A program made the position numbers and the translations under genes. Positions 11,945 through 24,900 of a DNA stretch of 64,000 bases are shown one piece after another (within the stretch, counting starts at the first letter, position 1; every line of letters begins with the position of its first letter). The notes beneath the pieces were generated by a model. The model did no database searches and had not been told where the DNA came from. It saw only the letters and a program-made list of their open reading frames with translations. This DNA comes from Liolophura sinensis. Lineage: Eukaryota; Mollusca; Polyplacophora; Chitonida; Chitonidae. Where the stretch lies: assembly GCF_032854445.1 (NCBI RefSeq), contig NC_088305.1, positions 24,277,400 to 24,341,399 of the forward strand, read 5' to 3'.

Positions 11945-12722
11945 CAGGGGCCAGTTTCACAAAAACTAAAGGCTAAGCTTAGATGGTTAACTCAGTTAGC
12001 TGCCAAGCAATTCCATCTAGCCAGTTTCACAAAGAAAATATTTGGCTATCGCCTAAAGCATTTTTGTCTTAAATTTTGAATCTTAGCCCAAAATCCTTCT
12101 TCATCTAAAAAGATGGAAACAACGTTGGCCTTTGAAGTGTTGCGACTCCCATTTTTGTTCATTTATTGGTTCGACAAGAATAGGAATAAATCTGCTTCTG
12201 TCAACAAATAAAGGTCTTTTTAAAGCTCATTAACCACCAAAACTCATCCAGTATCGTTGTTTTGCTTCGATTGTCGGTTCCGAGATTTATCAACCTTCGT
12301 TGGCAAACTTTATTACAAACGAAAATGAAGAGGAAATTATTATCTTTTCATGTTACTTGTAGATAGCAGTTCAATATATTTTCACTTTAAAGCCAATTTA
12401 ACAATGACCATCGTGAACTCTACAGATCAGACTGCTGCAAAGCTGCCACATAGCCAGCTACATGGGTGATAAGCCGACAATAAAGCTAAATGTTGGCAAT
12501 TTTACGTTTGACCCAGTCAGTTTTTTTCTATAGTCAATTTCCGGTAGTCAGCTAAATGATCCTTAAGTAGCTTTTTAACAGACCTTAGATGGCTGCAGAA
12601 GTTTTGTGAAACGGGCCCCTGGGGCCAATCTTTTCTTTGTGAAACACGTTAGATGATATTGTTGGTCGGCTAACTGACTCAGCCGTCTAAGCTCATTGTT
12701 TAGACTTTATGTGAAACGGGCC
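11945..12722. mobile_element. 780-base element with inverted ends
   Basis: The left end GGGGCCAGTTTCACAAAAAC ... AAGCTTAGATGG is inverted at the right as AAGCTCATTGTTTAGACTTT ... GTGAAACGGGCCC. Internal copies of the GTGAAACGGGCCCCTGG motif are seen near 12605. No transposase frame. It fills the gap between the two convergent genes. Confidence 0.6.
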
Positions 12723-12801
12723 CAAAGGCTACTCAATAACACACCTCGGTTTGATTACAAAACAAGACTAAGACTTTAATTCTCATGAACAACAATTTTG
12801 T

Positions 12802-12807
12802 TTTATT
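12802..12807 (-). promoter_or_regulatory. Candidate distal poly(A) signal of the HDAC gene
   Basis: TTTATT on the + strand is AATAAA on the - strand, and it is the last one before the inverted-repeat element that fills the intergenic gap. A nearer AATAAA (- strand) at 16216-16221 could be an alternative site, giving a 3.4 kb UTR. Confidence 0.45.
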
Positions 12808-15169
12808 TCACAATGAATGACCCAGTCTGCCTTACAATGAAGAGAGGAAATGAGGTGAGAAGCACTAAGGTTTCTGAGTGGGGTGAGAATACAGATCGGG
12901 GGTGGCGGGGCGGGGCAGGGACCCCCATCACCCCCTCCACAAGACCAACATAACACAAATACACAGAACTGAGCAAAGGGGAGGCAGGACTATACAGCGT
13001 TGTCTACATCCCCACAAAATAAAAACAAAACAGAGATCTAGCTAATTTTGACCAGTAGAAACAACTGTATTATCACTACAGGCAGGTGCACACATACACA
13101 GCATGACAGAAGCCCTACCCTTATAATGTACACTCTACATGTACATACAACTGGCACTTCACTGTTCTAACAAAACAAAAGGAAAAGACAACTTCTGCAT
13201 GGATTTCACACAAAACCCCTTAAGCTAAAATTCATACTAAAGTTGTCCTTTTTAACATGTTTGAATACAAAGATTATATTTTTACACGTGTAAATATTTC
13301 AGAATTATGATACAAGACTGAGATTCGATATAGTCTGGCTGCATGTTGTTTGTCTGTAATACACCGTGATCTACCAATGTATGTATACTGAGGTAGGCCT
13401 GCCTATTCAGCACTCAGAAGCCACAGGCAGTTTTAAAATATTTTGATATACAGTAGTATCAATTGTATGAGTATTCAAAACTTTCCTGGTCCAAAAAAAA
13501 AAAAAACTCCCCCGTAACCCTGTCTGCGTTTAATTCTTTAAGGGTGGGGCATTCCACTTGGCAATTTTTAACTTGGCAGGGAAAAAATTATCACTGAGTC
13601 AAATTTTCAGTGAATATGCAATAAGTTTGAGAGCACATGTACATGTACATTATAATCAGTATTACCACAAGAGATTTGGCTATGACAAACTTTGAGTTCT
13701 CTCAGTTATGCTAACATTTTTTACTACTGTTTTTTTTTCTTCTTGCCATTTAGAACTGTTTATACAAGTGTGTGAAAAAACACACATATAAAAAAGCTCT
13801 CTGTCACTACTTTTCTTCCCTAGGGCCATTCACCGTCACACTGGCAAATGCCACTCTATTTCTACACACCTGATTTGCAAATAAAATGACACGCACGGAA
13901 AGCCAATAAAATGCTGATTTTCCACAAGACTTGTTTGTAATGACAAACTCCATTTCCAAATTACAGCAAATAGGCAACGGATGAGAAATCTGGGCAAAAA
14001 GCCCACTATTGATGCAACTTCATGTAAGTATACATGAAATGTTATTTCATTCGAAAAGCCAAATGTATACAGTCAATGCAACTGCATGTAAATGGAGATC
14101 AAAATGATTCCTCATGTACATACAATTAATTGTACTGTGAGAAGAAATGCAATAAAAAAAAAATCGGACCTGCTAAAATGAAATTTTAAATGAAGTAATC
14201 CCTTACAAGCGTTTCTTAAAAAATATTTAAAACAGAATTCTACAAATTCGTTCCAATCCAAACAAATAAAGTTTGACCTTTCTTATAGCCCTGCTCTCTC
14301 TCCTTCTCTGCTCCACTTTAAATATTTTTAAATTCTAATGTCATTAACTTTTGCCTGTAGGGAAAACTAAATAAAACTTTAAATACATAAATAGAAACAT
14401 ATGATTACATATATGCACTGATTAAAATGCTTTGAAAAACTGTCAATATTAAGAGAAACTAATTTTCAAAATCAAGTCAATGGAGTCTATCATGTTTTTT
14501 TCTTTCTTTAAACTATAAAGATGTGGAAATATATACATTAAAATTAAAATGAAAAACAAATGACAAAGTTCTGTAGCAATTTGAATGATTCCTCTATATA
14601 ACTGATTGGCAGTTAGAGTATTAAACTGTACTTGTTTTCCAAAGACTAAGTTGTTTACAATTTGTCATCTTTGATCCTCTAACAGTGTTAAATTTACTCT
14701 TAACAAAACAAACATCAAATAATTTAAAATTATCCAAAAAAAAAAAAAAAAAAAAAAAAAGATTTCTTCATGCAAATCATTCCCTATATGCTAAATCTTA
14801 AAAAATGTCTGAATCTTTAGCCTTGTCAATTTTCACTTGCAAATAACAATTAAATGTACACTAAATCTTCATGTAATCTGTTGCAGTGGGCAATGTTGCT
14901 TTTAAAAAAGCAAAGAACTGTACAGTATGTGGGTTCTGGAAACAACAACTTCAAATGTACATTTTCTCAAAAACTCAAGTCTTTTAGATGAACATTGAAA
15001 TTGTTTATGTGTTCAAACGTCAGCTGTACAGGCATGAAAAACACACTACAAGTAGCTTTTACAACTGTGAACAAATTTCATTCACACAAACGTCTGATTC
15101 AAAATTTCAGGTGCACGTTTCACAAAGTCCATAAGTTTAATCCTGTGCCCATCAAACACTGCTAATGTA

Positions 15170-15700
15170 AGTGTACCATATTTCACCTAAAATTTGGCAT
15201 TTTGCGTGATTTCGACTAATTCATTCACATTCATTATTCATAGTTTGGAAGTGATGTTATAGCTTCTCTGATCCAATCATCAGCGCACTCTTTACCCATG
15301 TAACTAGAGTACTAGAGGTGAAAACAAACCAAATTTAAATTAAGTGAGATAGAGCCTGAATAAGATTTTAGCACGAATAACAACATATATAGCTTTTTGG
15401 TAAGAAATTTTTTCTCAAAAAGTAATTAGAATGAGCATAACCTCCAAATATGATAGTTTCACTGTCTTGTGGTTCTTCTGAACTGTAGAAATCAGCCAAA
15501 ACTCAGCACTTCGCTCATTTAGCTCCATGTTATTTATCACCTCCTAATCCTTGTGAGGAACCAGGATGCTCAAAGCTATAACTATGAATGATTTCTTATC
15601 AGAAAATCTTCATGGTTGGCATTAAAAGTATCATTTTAAGGCCTTTAAATGCTTCTGCAAGTGCATTTTTGCATACCAAACTTGAGGTGAAATTTATTAG
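15170..15700. mobile_element. Possible element with weak inverted ends
   Basis: ATATTTCACCTAAAATTTGG at the left is roughly inverted as CCAAACTTGAGGTGAAATTT at the right. A single end of the same kind is at 45987. Confidence 0.4.
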
Positions 15701-16307
15701 CTGTTGACAGGTAATGTTTGGAATTCTTCTCGGCAAAGGTTCTCTATGGCTAATCTGGTCATTTTTCAAGATTTACACAAAAAAGTCGACGCAGTCTAGA
15801 TATGACTAGGATCAATTCTACAAACTGGTGATATCTAAAGCTTAATTTCTGGACTTTTATTTTTGAATCAAAAAAAGTCAATAACTACGAATGCCGTGAA
15901 AGTAGTGTATCAAAGCCAATCTGCCATAATCTGAACATTGTGCACAGGGATTTACTTGTGGTTAAAGTTTAACACCATGCTCAAGAATTTCATGATAATA
16001 CGACAGCAGTCAGCTCCTCGTGCAGCCTTAGAAATAAAGCAGTTTCAAATGTTGAAAGATGTCAAAAATGGCGCTGTACAATCACAGGTAAAATGCCCTT
16101 TGACAGTTACACAAAATGAGCGTATAAAACGCTGCCAGAAAGCCGCTCATGGGGGGAGTGGTGACACTGATACAATGCTGAGCTCACTCAGCCAAACAAA
16201 CGTCAGTGTGCGCTTTTTATTTCCATGCAACGTTTTAAACTAAGGCAACTCTTTTTGATTCTATGGACTGAATAAATTGAACTTGAAGTAACATGTATAT
16301 ACCCCAA

Positions 16308-16520
16308 ATGCCCTAAAATTTCGCCCACAAAAGTGCATTTTCAAAGGCCGATAAATGTCACAAAGTATTATTTTTGGTGCTGAAACTGACAGTTTTGCAG
16401 TAGAATATCATCTCTTATTCCAAGCAAACCTCAAAACACCTTTCTAAAACCAGTAAGGCTATTAGAATCAGGAAAAACGGGCAAGTTCGTCATGCACGAA
16501 ATGTATGGCCATTTAGGGTA
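16308..16520 (-). repeat. Dispersed repeat family C, reverse copy
   Basis: CACAAAAGTGCATTTTCAAA ... CCAAGCAAACCTCAAAACAC, the reverse complement of the 11665 copy, in the HDAC 3' UTR. Confidence 0.55.
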
Positions 16521-17313
16521 CTTTCACTGATACATGTGTACAATTGAAGTGTGCTGCACGATTTTAGTACGCCGTTTTCGAAAAATTCTGAAGCTACCGC
16601 AGGATCATCCTCTGCTTAACACTGCTTAACACTTTGTTTGATCAGTGGATTCTTTGAGCATTAAACAGAAGAGCTGTTTGATTGATTAACTAGAGTAGCT
16701 AGAGCCCTATACTATATGTTTATGCCATTTTTACTTAACAAAAACTTACTATTAATTTTACAGTATATGAAAAAGAACACTTACATAAACCATGACTGAA
16801 TCACAATATTGCTCATAGCAAAACATTCAAAGCTGAGAAACATGAAAAAAAAAATCTATTGTCAGACAAAAAATTATAATAATGCCACAAACAGAACTGA
16901 AGATGATGGAAAACGCACCCTGCTTAAAAAAAAAAAACTGATACACCTCACCAGTGAGAAGCATCGCTGACAGAAAACAATGCGAGTTACAGGGATTACA
17001 CGGAATAAGTACATACTCAAACGGAGGGTACTCTTTTTACGTTTTGTCTTTTTTTTTTGTACACAGAGTACAAAACCACTGATTTATCCTGGACACAGAA
17101 AAAAAAAAGACAAAAAACAACTACACGTGTGTAAGTATACATATACAAGGCCATTCTTAAAATTTTCCACAGGAGGGGTTTGGGCACATTACAGTTTTGT
17201 TGGGCACATTATAGACTTGCCTGGCACAAATATAAACAATGGACAAATATTCATATATTCATTAGATCAACATATATCTACATGGGGTACATGATGTACA
17301 TATACATACATAC

Positions 17314-17316
<3 letters not shown>

Positions 17317-17344
<28 letters not shown>

Positions 17345-17356
17345 CACACACATATA

Positions 17357-17427
<71 letters not shown>

Positions 17428-17440
17428 ATATATATAGATA
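17317..17440. repeat. TA dinucleotide array
   Basis: Mostly (TA)n with a few CA and TGTA interruptions, in the HDAC 3' UTR. The transcript could form long AU hairpins here. Confidence 0.9.
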
Positions 17441-18802
17441 TGGGTTTGTAGCAGGGATGGTCACTATGGAAAATGAGAGGTGAGGGGATATAAATGACGC
17501 ATCTGGGCCACTGGGTACACGAATACAAGTTGACTAGATATTTAAAATCGATTTTCGCTAGTATCAATGTCACCATACTATCTACAACAATCTCGCTGTT
17601 TTCAGCCGCCTTTAAGCAAAAAAATAAAAGTCCTTTTCACTTTTCTGTTCCAACCAATAGCATCGAACAATAACAACAGCGTACTGTCCGATACGCTTTA
17701 TAATAATTATTATAATAGTAATAATAATAATAATAATAATAAAACATGAAATTCACTGGGGAGTACATTGATGGATTGCTACCTCTATATACAAACAACA
17801 AATCTGGGAAGGGTGAAGGGGGTCATTTCTTAGCAATCTGTCAGCAAGTCCAGTCTCACGTTATGTACAGGAATTTCAGTTTAAAACCATCTTTGTGACA
17901 AATTTGTGGAGTCTTTCATACAGAATCGCACCAAATTGAAACCAGCCAATGAGAAGCCTTTCCCTGAAACACCAGCTATCAGGTTATCATGAAGACTTCA
18001 ACTCCCATTATTCCATCCTTTGGGTAACCAACAAGATTCATTTCTCCATTCTCTGATTCGGCTGGAAGGAAAATGTCTTTTGTGCAAGCCAAACAGTTTC
18101 AAGCAGATCTTTTGTAGCTCCTCAAACTGTACATGTACAACAGATGCTGATCTAGTCCACTACTTGTAACTTCTGTACAAGTAACAACAGAACAATGTCA
18201 ACAAAGTGGGCACACAGACTACATGTACATGCTGTACAAAACGCACCCTAAATATCGGACATGACAACAAAATCAGTTATGTCACGATGTCAAATGTCTA
18301 ACGATACCTTGTCATGGCGATATGATATGATGGACAATGGCACAAACCAGAACAAATAACAAATCTTTACAAGCACATTTGTGACAGGAACAAACACGGA
18401 TCTCACTGTACAATGGCCAAAAAAAAAAAAAAAAAAAAAAAAACATAGCACAACAATACCATGCCAGATTCTGGTCACTCCGTTTTCGGCCAAAAAGGAA
18501 GAAAAAAAAACAAAAAAAAGGCTGCCAATGATCAAAGGTCACACAGTTCCTTTTCTGTGGTGTTCACAATATTTCTGAAATCCAGGTACATATCAAACAA
18601 TATGCTGTACGTTGAAGTCCACACACTTTCAGGTAAATCCAATGCATTTTTCTCTTCTTATAACGCAACATGAAAGTAAACCCACAGTTGTTGTTGTGGC
18701 GTCTGTAGTACACATAAATATCGCCCGACCTGCCCAAGAAAATATCACAATCACTTCACAGCAACGAATAAGCAGCACTGATGATCCACGAGAGCTGGGG
18801 GA

Positions 18803-18855
18803 GGGGTGTGTGTGTGTGTGTGTGTTTGTGTGTGCGTGTGTGTGTGTGTTGTCCT
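18803..18855. repeat. TG dinucleotide array
   Basis: About 24 TG repeats with two interruptions. Confidence 0.9.
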
Positions 18856-19596
18856 AACAGAGTCAAAATGCGGACTGGTTATCTGGCATTGCAAAAATGA
18901 CAGTAGATGTTGACGAGTGGTCTCCTGCACATATTTCACCATTCACAAAGTTGATGGTTGTGTGCGCAGATATCCTAGGCACCGCACAGCCGTTCGGCAT
19001 GTCTCTGGTTGCCAGGTAGAAGGTTGAAACGCGCAAAAAATCCATGAGGGGTGACATATCTTCTTGTGGACCTCGCACAGCAAGGCTAAAGCACTTGCTC
19101 TCACAATGCTGATTCTGTACCAAGACCTCATGATAAACACGCGTGTGCACAGCACTAAATTTCCGATGCTAACAATGATTCCACGTGTCACGTACTACCT
19201 GAACAGAACTTCCGTCATGTCTGTACTGCCACATCCATCCTAAATCCAAAGAAAAGGTCAATCATCACAACTGGCGACCATCTGATTATGACAGCTCAAG
19301 GCCATCTGTGTTGCCTTGTCGTTTTGACAAAATCCATAAAAATCCATCACAATTCTGCTCTCTCATCACGAATAACGTAACTCTCAATCACTCCTTCACG
19401 TTCTTTTCGTCCAATCAGAGCCATGGCCGTGCTTCCCGTGACAAGTGAGTGGATGGTGGTCTCTGAGGGACGAAGCGTTACACCGGGTTTAGAGAGTCCA
19501 CGATACAACAAAGTGCCTAGGGTGGGGGCGTCATGACAACACAAGTTCTCCATGGTAACGCATGGGCTAACAACTAACGCGTCCAAGGTTTCTCGT

Positions 19597-19636
19597 TTAC
19601 GCTTCTTCTTCCATTGGTTCAGATTCGGGTGACATG
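19597..19636 (-). CDS. HDAC4: HDAC coding exon 24 (last; stop codon)
   Basis: After the acceptor TTTTAG the exon completes a Ser codon and reads [12 protein letters not shown], then TAA at 19597-19599. EPMEEE is the conserved end of HDAC4 and HDAC9. The rest of the exon is 3' UTR. Confidence 0.92.
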
Positions 19637-21790
19637 CTAAAACAAAAAACAAAATGAAGTTTTGATTTTATAAATTAACAAGACTTATTCATTTACTTAC
19701 ATATACTTTTCCTTTTCTCTGGAGTTCCAATTAACTTGCTTGATATTTTGTTCACTCATACCAAACAAATCAAGATTTCCCTATGACAACCTTTGAAATT
19801 TCTTATTCTGAAGCCCTCAACAAGTCAGTCTTAAGTGAATTAGAATGAGTAAAAAAAAAACATGGAAGAAAATATTGTGACAATGACCCATAGAGCTGTC
19901 AAACAATTCATAAACTTTGACACTCAAGGAAATAAGAAATGAGGGAGATAGCTGTCATATGCCAACAGTACATGACTTACCTCCCTTTGCCTGTAACCAT
20001 TGACAGTGAGGCCAATGCCGTCACAGTGTCAGCCTCTTCGACCTCTCTCTTCTGAGCTTCCATTAGAGAGTACTGGATCGTGCCCGCGTATCTCTTAAGG
20101 CAAGGCCAATGGGGAGCTGCAACACAACAACCAATAAGAGATCTAGCGACACATCAGCTTTGCACCTGTACTTTGATTCATTTCTATGACTGAAGCCAAA
20201 CTGGAGTGCCCAGGGTAAGACCACTGGCTTCTGGCAAGTCACTGACAAACGTCACCATATGTAACATAAAGACACATATGGCATTATTAGTGGGGAAGAA
20301 AGCCATCTACAACTACCAACCATATATTTAATTAATGCCTGTTCTTATCACCAGATGGTCGTTATGAAAATAGACAAAGCACAAAATTGATTTGGGTTGT
20401 TATACATAGTGCACATGTTAAAAACTGTACTGAACACAATCCGTTAGTGACAGCACACCCTGTCTAATTTCCACCATTTTTTTTTTTTCCTGTTCAGTTT
20501 GGTTGTATTTATTTCATTGTGATTCTAACTCACACAGAAACTAACATGTACCTTGTATTTTCATGACTTCGTCAAGAGTCTCCCGTGCTGGTTCACACGG
20601 TCTTCTACATAACTCTTCCTGCTTCAGGGGAGGCAACTGGAAAACAAGTACAGTATCACATGTCATACTCCTATAGATGAGTATACTTTAAACATATGCA
20701 TTTCTAAAAATTGGTTCCTACACAAATTGGTCAGTTAATTAGTTCCCACATAAACTGGTACGTAATCAGTTCCTACACAAACTGGTACGTAATCAGTTCC
20801 TACACAAACTGGTACATAAATCAGTTCCTGCACAAACTGGTACATAAATCAGTTCCTGCACGAACTGGTACATAAATCAGTTCCTACACAAACTGGTACA
20901 TAAATCAGTTCCTACACAAACTGGTACATAAATCAGTTCCTACACAAATTGGTATGTAAATCTGTTCCTACACAAACTGGTTTGTAAATCAGTTCCTACA
21001 CAAACTGGTACATACATCAGTTCCTACACAAACTGGTACATAAATCAGTTCCTGCACGAACTGGTACATAAATCAGTTCCTACACAAACTGGTACATAAA
21101 TCAGTTCCTACACAAACTGGTACATAAATCAGTTCCTACACAAACTGGTTTGTAAATCAGTTCCTACATAAACTGGTACGTAATCAGTTCCTGCACGAAC
21201 TGGTACATAAATCAGTTCCTACACAAACTGGTACATAAATCAGTTCCTACACAAATTGGTATGTAAATCTGTTCCTACACAAACTGGTTTGTAAATCAGT
21301 TCCTACACAAACTGGTACGTACATCAGTTCCTACACAAACTAATACGTAAATCAGTTCCTACACAAACTGGTATGTAAATCAGTTCCTACACAAACTGGT
21401 ATGTAAATCAGTTCCTACACAAACTGCTACGTAAATCAGTTCCTACATAAATTAATATGTAAATTAGTCCCTACAAAAATTGGTATGTAAATCAGTTCCT
21501 ACACAAACTGGTTTGTAAATCAATTCCTACACAAACTGATATGTAAATCAGTAGGCTATATAAGATCAGTTTCATATTCAGAGTTTCCACAGGTTGTTCA
21601 TTAAACACAATCCTTCATACGGTACGGATTGTAACTAACTCAGATCAGATTGAAATAACTGAGAGAAATTTGTAAACACAAACAAATCTTCGTGCCAGGG
21701 TCCAACGTATGGTTTTACATTTTGACCAAAAAGTCAAAATTATGTAAAAACCAGAATTCTGTACTGGCTGCCGATAGAAAATGAGAAAAA

Positions 21791-21823
<33 letters not shown>

Positions 21824-21896
21824 GATTGGTGTTTTACGCCGTACTCAAGAATATTTCACTTATACGACGGCGGCCAGCATTATGGTGGGTGGAGAG

Positions 21897-21939
<43 letters not shown>

Positions 21940-24900
21940 TATAACTGTCGTCATATGCTGACAGTCCATTGTCTACCACCCTTTGTCTAAAACCACTGAC
22001 AAGAGACTTTCCTAAAATCTTATTTAAACCCTTTTACAACTTCCAGATTGAATAACCTGGTTTTACCCTGTCTTGAACATTCTGCAGAGCAAGGTGTGAA
22101 TAAAGCAACAGGTTTTGTGTCTTTACCACTGGTGACTTGATTTGAATCAGGCAATACACATCGCCCAGCACTACTTACATCTTCCCCTAAGAGTGCCATG
22201 ATGCAGTACTCTGACGCATCGCAGATTGACCGGAGGTCATACCCGCCCTCTAGTGCCAGGACTACCTTGCCTCCCGCCAACGACATTAGCTCGCAGGTCA
22301 TGTGACCAAAGCCTGTAACCATATCAGAAGAAATCAGTTTAAACGGTTAAGTGGGTACAAAATATGCGCCTGGTATATGATAATCTATACACGCATGTGA
22401 CTCAAAGACAGCATAAGTCTTTACAAAGATTGCTGTGAAAAACCTTCCAAAAATTCCTGAAACTATTTTAAATATGCTGTGCTTCACCACAAAATATTTC
22501 AAGCTTATGTTTAGGATGTGTCCAAGAAATGCCCTTTTTTTCACATGCAGATGTTTTATTTATTTATCTATTTAATTATTGCTTAAATTTGCAGATGGTC
22601 GTGGGTTCCCCCCAAGTTCTGCCCGATTTCCTTCCATCATAATGCTGGCTGCTGTCGTGAGTACGGACGTAAACCACCAATCAAACAAATCAAAAAATGA
22701 ATTGTTTCTTAACGTTGCCATATCAAATTTGTTGCCAAATCAAAGACTTTTTCACTCACACAATGCAAACAGTTTTATGGGTGAAGGAGACAACAGTGAG
22801 ATGTGATTTGTAAATATTATTCAAAAGATTTTGAAAACTAAAATGTAGAGGAGACATTTGCACTTTTAAAAAATAAATTACAAAATACCCTGTGGAGGTC
22901 AATACAATTTCTCTAATATGCCAAAACTTCAACTACAGTAGTGGTAAATTTGTGGTTAAATCAGTCCAGGATAGGGGGTCTATATAAGGCCATTTATACA
23001 GCCCTGCTCAGTAATATTACTTCTTTTCCTAATGCTCCACGATAACTTGTGATTGTAACGAAGTGAAACATTTGAGTAACTCACACGCAGGGGAGATAAG
23101 GTAGCCCCCTAGTGGTGCCTCATGGCCACAGGCAGCGTCAAATCCTGCCGACACTAAAACAATGTCAGGGTTGAATTCTCGGGCTATCGGCATCACCACC
23201 GTCCTGTGAAAACAAATGGAATTTTAAGATTATATGTCTTTCAGGCTCTGATATTTGAAATCTGCACTTATTGAGAGGCCTAGAGGCCATTCAAAACAGT
23301 TCGTTTCATCAGAAGATTGGCACACTCTTTTTTTTTTGATATTTAAATTAGAAATTGGACGAATAATGTAGATCTATATACAGATAAACAAGTTTTGAAA
23401 TTCTCAGGATGTTAAAAAAAAAAAACTGAAATAAACCACCCTTCACAATCTTTTCCCTAGCTTGATTAGAACTCTCTTCCCTGGCTGGATTTGAACTCTC
23501 ACCTGAATGTACTGACTGAATCATCATGGTCTAACCATACCTCGGTGTGGGACTTACCTGAAAGCAGCCAGGTAATCGCCGTCTCCCATGGGAGGGCTGA
23601 GATTGCCCCCAAAAGCAATGTTGACATTGAAGCCCACGCCATCTCCTGCTCCACACTCCTCCGGCGCACCCGTCCCAGGGAAAAAGTTTCCGTTGTCATG
23701 GCGATGTATTGAGATGTAAAGTACATTGGGGTCGTCGTAAAACATTTGTTGCGTCGCATTGCCGTGATGGACATCCTGTCATAAAAAATCAGCATATCAC
23801 AAACAGTTCAAAACAATTAATTAGTTACGTATGTATTCATTTATTTAGCACCTTTCCCATGTGGTGTACATGTGTGTAATTTATACCCATTCCTAGAGTT
23901 AGCAACAGTAGACATAACACCCAGAAAAACTCCATAGCAGATAACTGTATCCTGACCCTGGACAGGTGAAGGAGTTAATTATTGAGGGATATGTTGTTTC
24001 GATCTTAAGGTTTAAACTGACAATAAAGGTAAATAATCCTGTCCTTGGGTTAAATGTTGCCAAGCATGATGTTTACATATCCTTGTGCTTTCTAACTGAA
24101 ATAACATGTCGAGGACAAAAGACATAAGTGACACCCAAAATAGTCACTGTATAGAGACACCAAACACAACACCAGACATATTTACTGTATAGTGACACCA
24201 GACATGACACCAGACAGTCACACTATACTGACACCAGACACAGTCACAGTGTATTCCAACACCAAACACGACACCTGGCAGAATCACTGTACAGCAACAT
24301 CAGACATGACACTGTGAAGACACAGTCATGGTACACTGACTCCAGACGTAAAACCCGTCAGAGTCAGGGATACAATTACTGGTACTAGATGTAAAACAAT
24401 GCGTGAAAAACCCTAGAGTGCTGAAGTTTTCCGACTTATATCCACAAGATTTTTGTGTCTTGTAAATCGTAAGTGGAGTCAAAGAATTTACAGTAAACTG
24501 ACCATGTTTGGTTCTGAGAGAAATGGTCGGTTTTGACACAATGTCGGTTTATGGACGGTTCCATGTGCAAGAACAGCCAACACTAACAGTCACTTCCTGC
24601 TACTGGCTATGCAGGTGTCACTTCCTGCTACTGGCTATGCAGATGTCACTACTAACCAACTGAGGTGAAGTATTTATTTACCTGTACATAACAAGCTACC
24701 ACCATTTATTACAGAGAACAATTTTGTTTATATTCCACGTGTTCCTAAAGTCCTACTGTGTTTTACTGTAATTTTACAATCTTTATGGTACAGGAGGTAC
24801 CATAAGTACATGGTCCAGTCCTCCCGATCCATTCATACCTTACAATAACCTATATTAATTTCCACTTTCCAGGAACATGTAGCTATTCAGGCTGACTAAA

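Larger units (their letters stand above)
10821..12780. other. Intergenic region between two convergent genes
   Basis: No coding exon was recognised. It contains a SINE copy (11187-11520), a dispersed repeat (11665-11845) and a 780-base inverted-repeat element (11945-12722) that almost touches the HDAC poly(A) site. Confidence 0.6.
12785..19596 (-). other. Probable 3' untranslated region of the HDAC gene
   Basis: From the HDAC stop (19597-19599) to the distal signal there are 6.8 kb with no exon-like sequence. It is AT-rich, with poly(A) runs (14735-14760, 18420-18443), a long TA array (17317-17440), a TG array (18803-18855), a TAA array (17715-17743) and two dispersed repeats (15170-15700, 16308-16520). 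Long 3' UTRs are common for class IIa HDAC mRNAs. The end point is inferred, and part of this could be intergenic if 16216 or another signal is used. Confidence 0.45.

Noticed and set aside
17180-17576. Tyr/Ile-repeat open frames
   Set aside because: They come from the TA dinucleotide array.
18863-19191. Two overlapping - strand open frames of 95 and 82 codons
   Set aside because: They lie in the HDAC 3' UTR, overlap in different frames and resemble no family I know.
19347-19652. 101-codon - strand open frame overlapping the last HDAC exon
   Set aside because: It is a shifted frame. The real frame ends with EPMEEEA and TAA at 19597.
23491-23795. Open frames over HDAC exon 19 on both strands
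   Set aside because: They are shadows. Only the frame with [10 protein letters not shown] matches the deacetylase family and the flanking phases.
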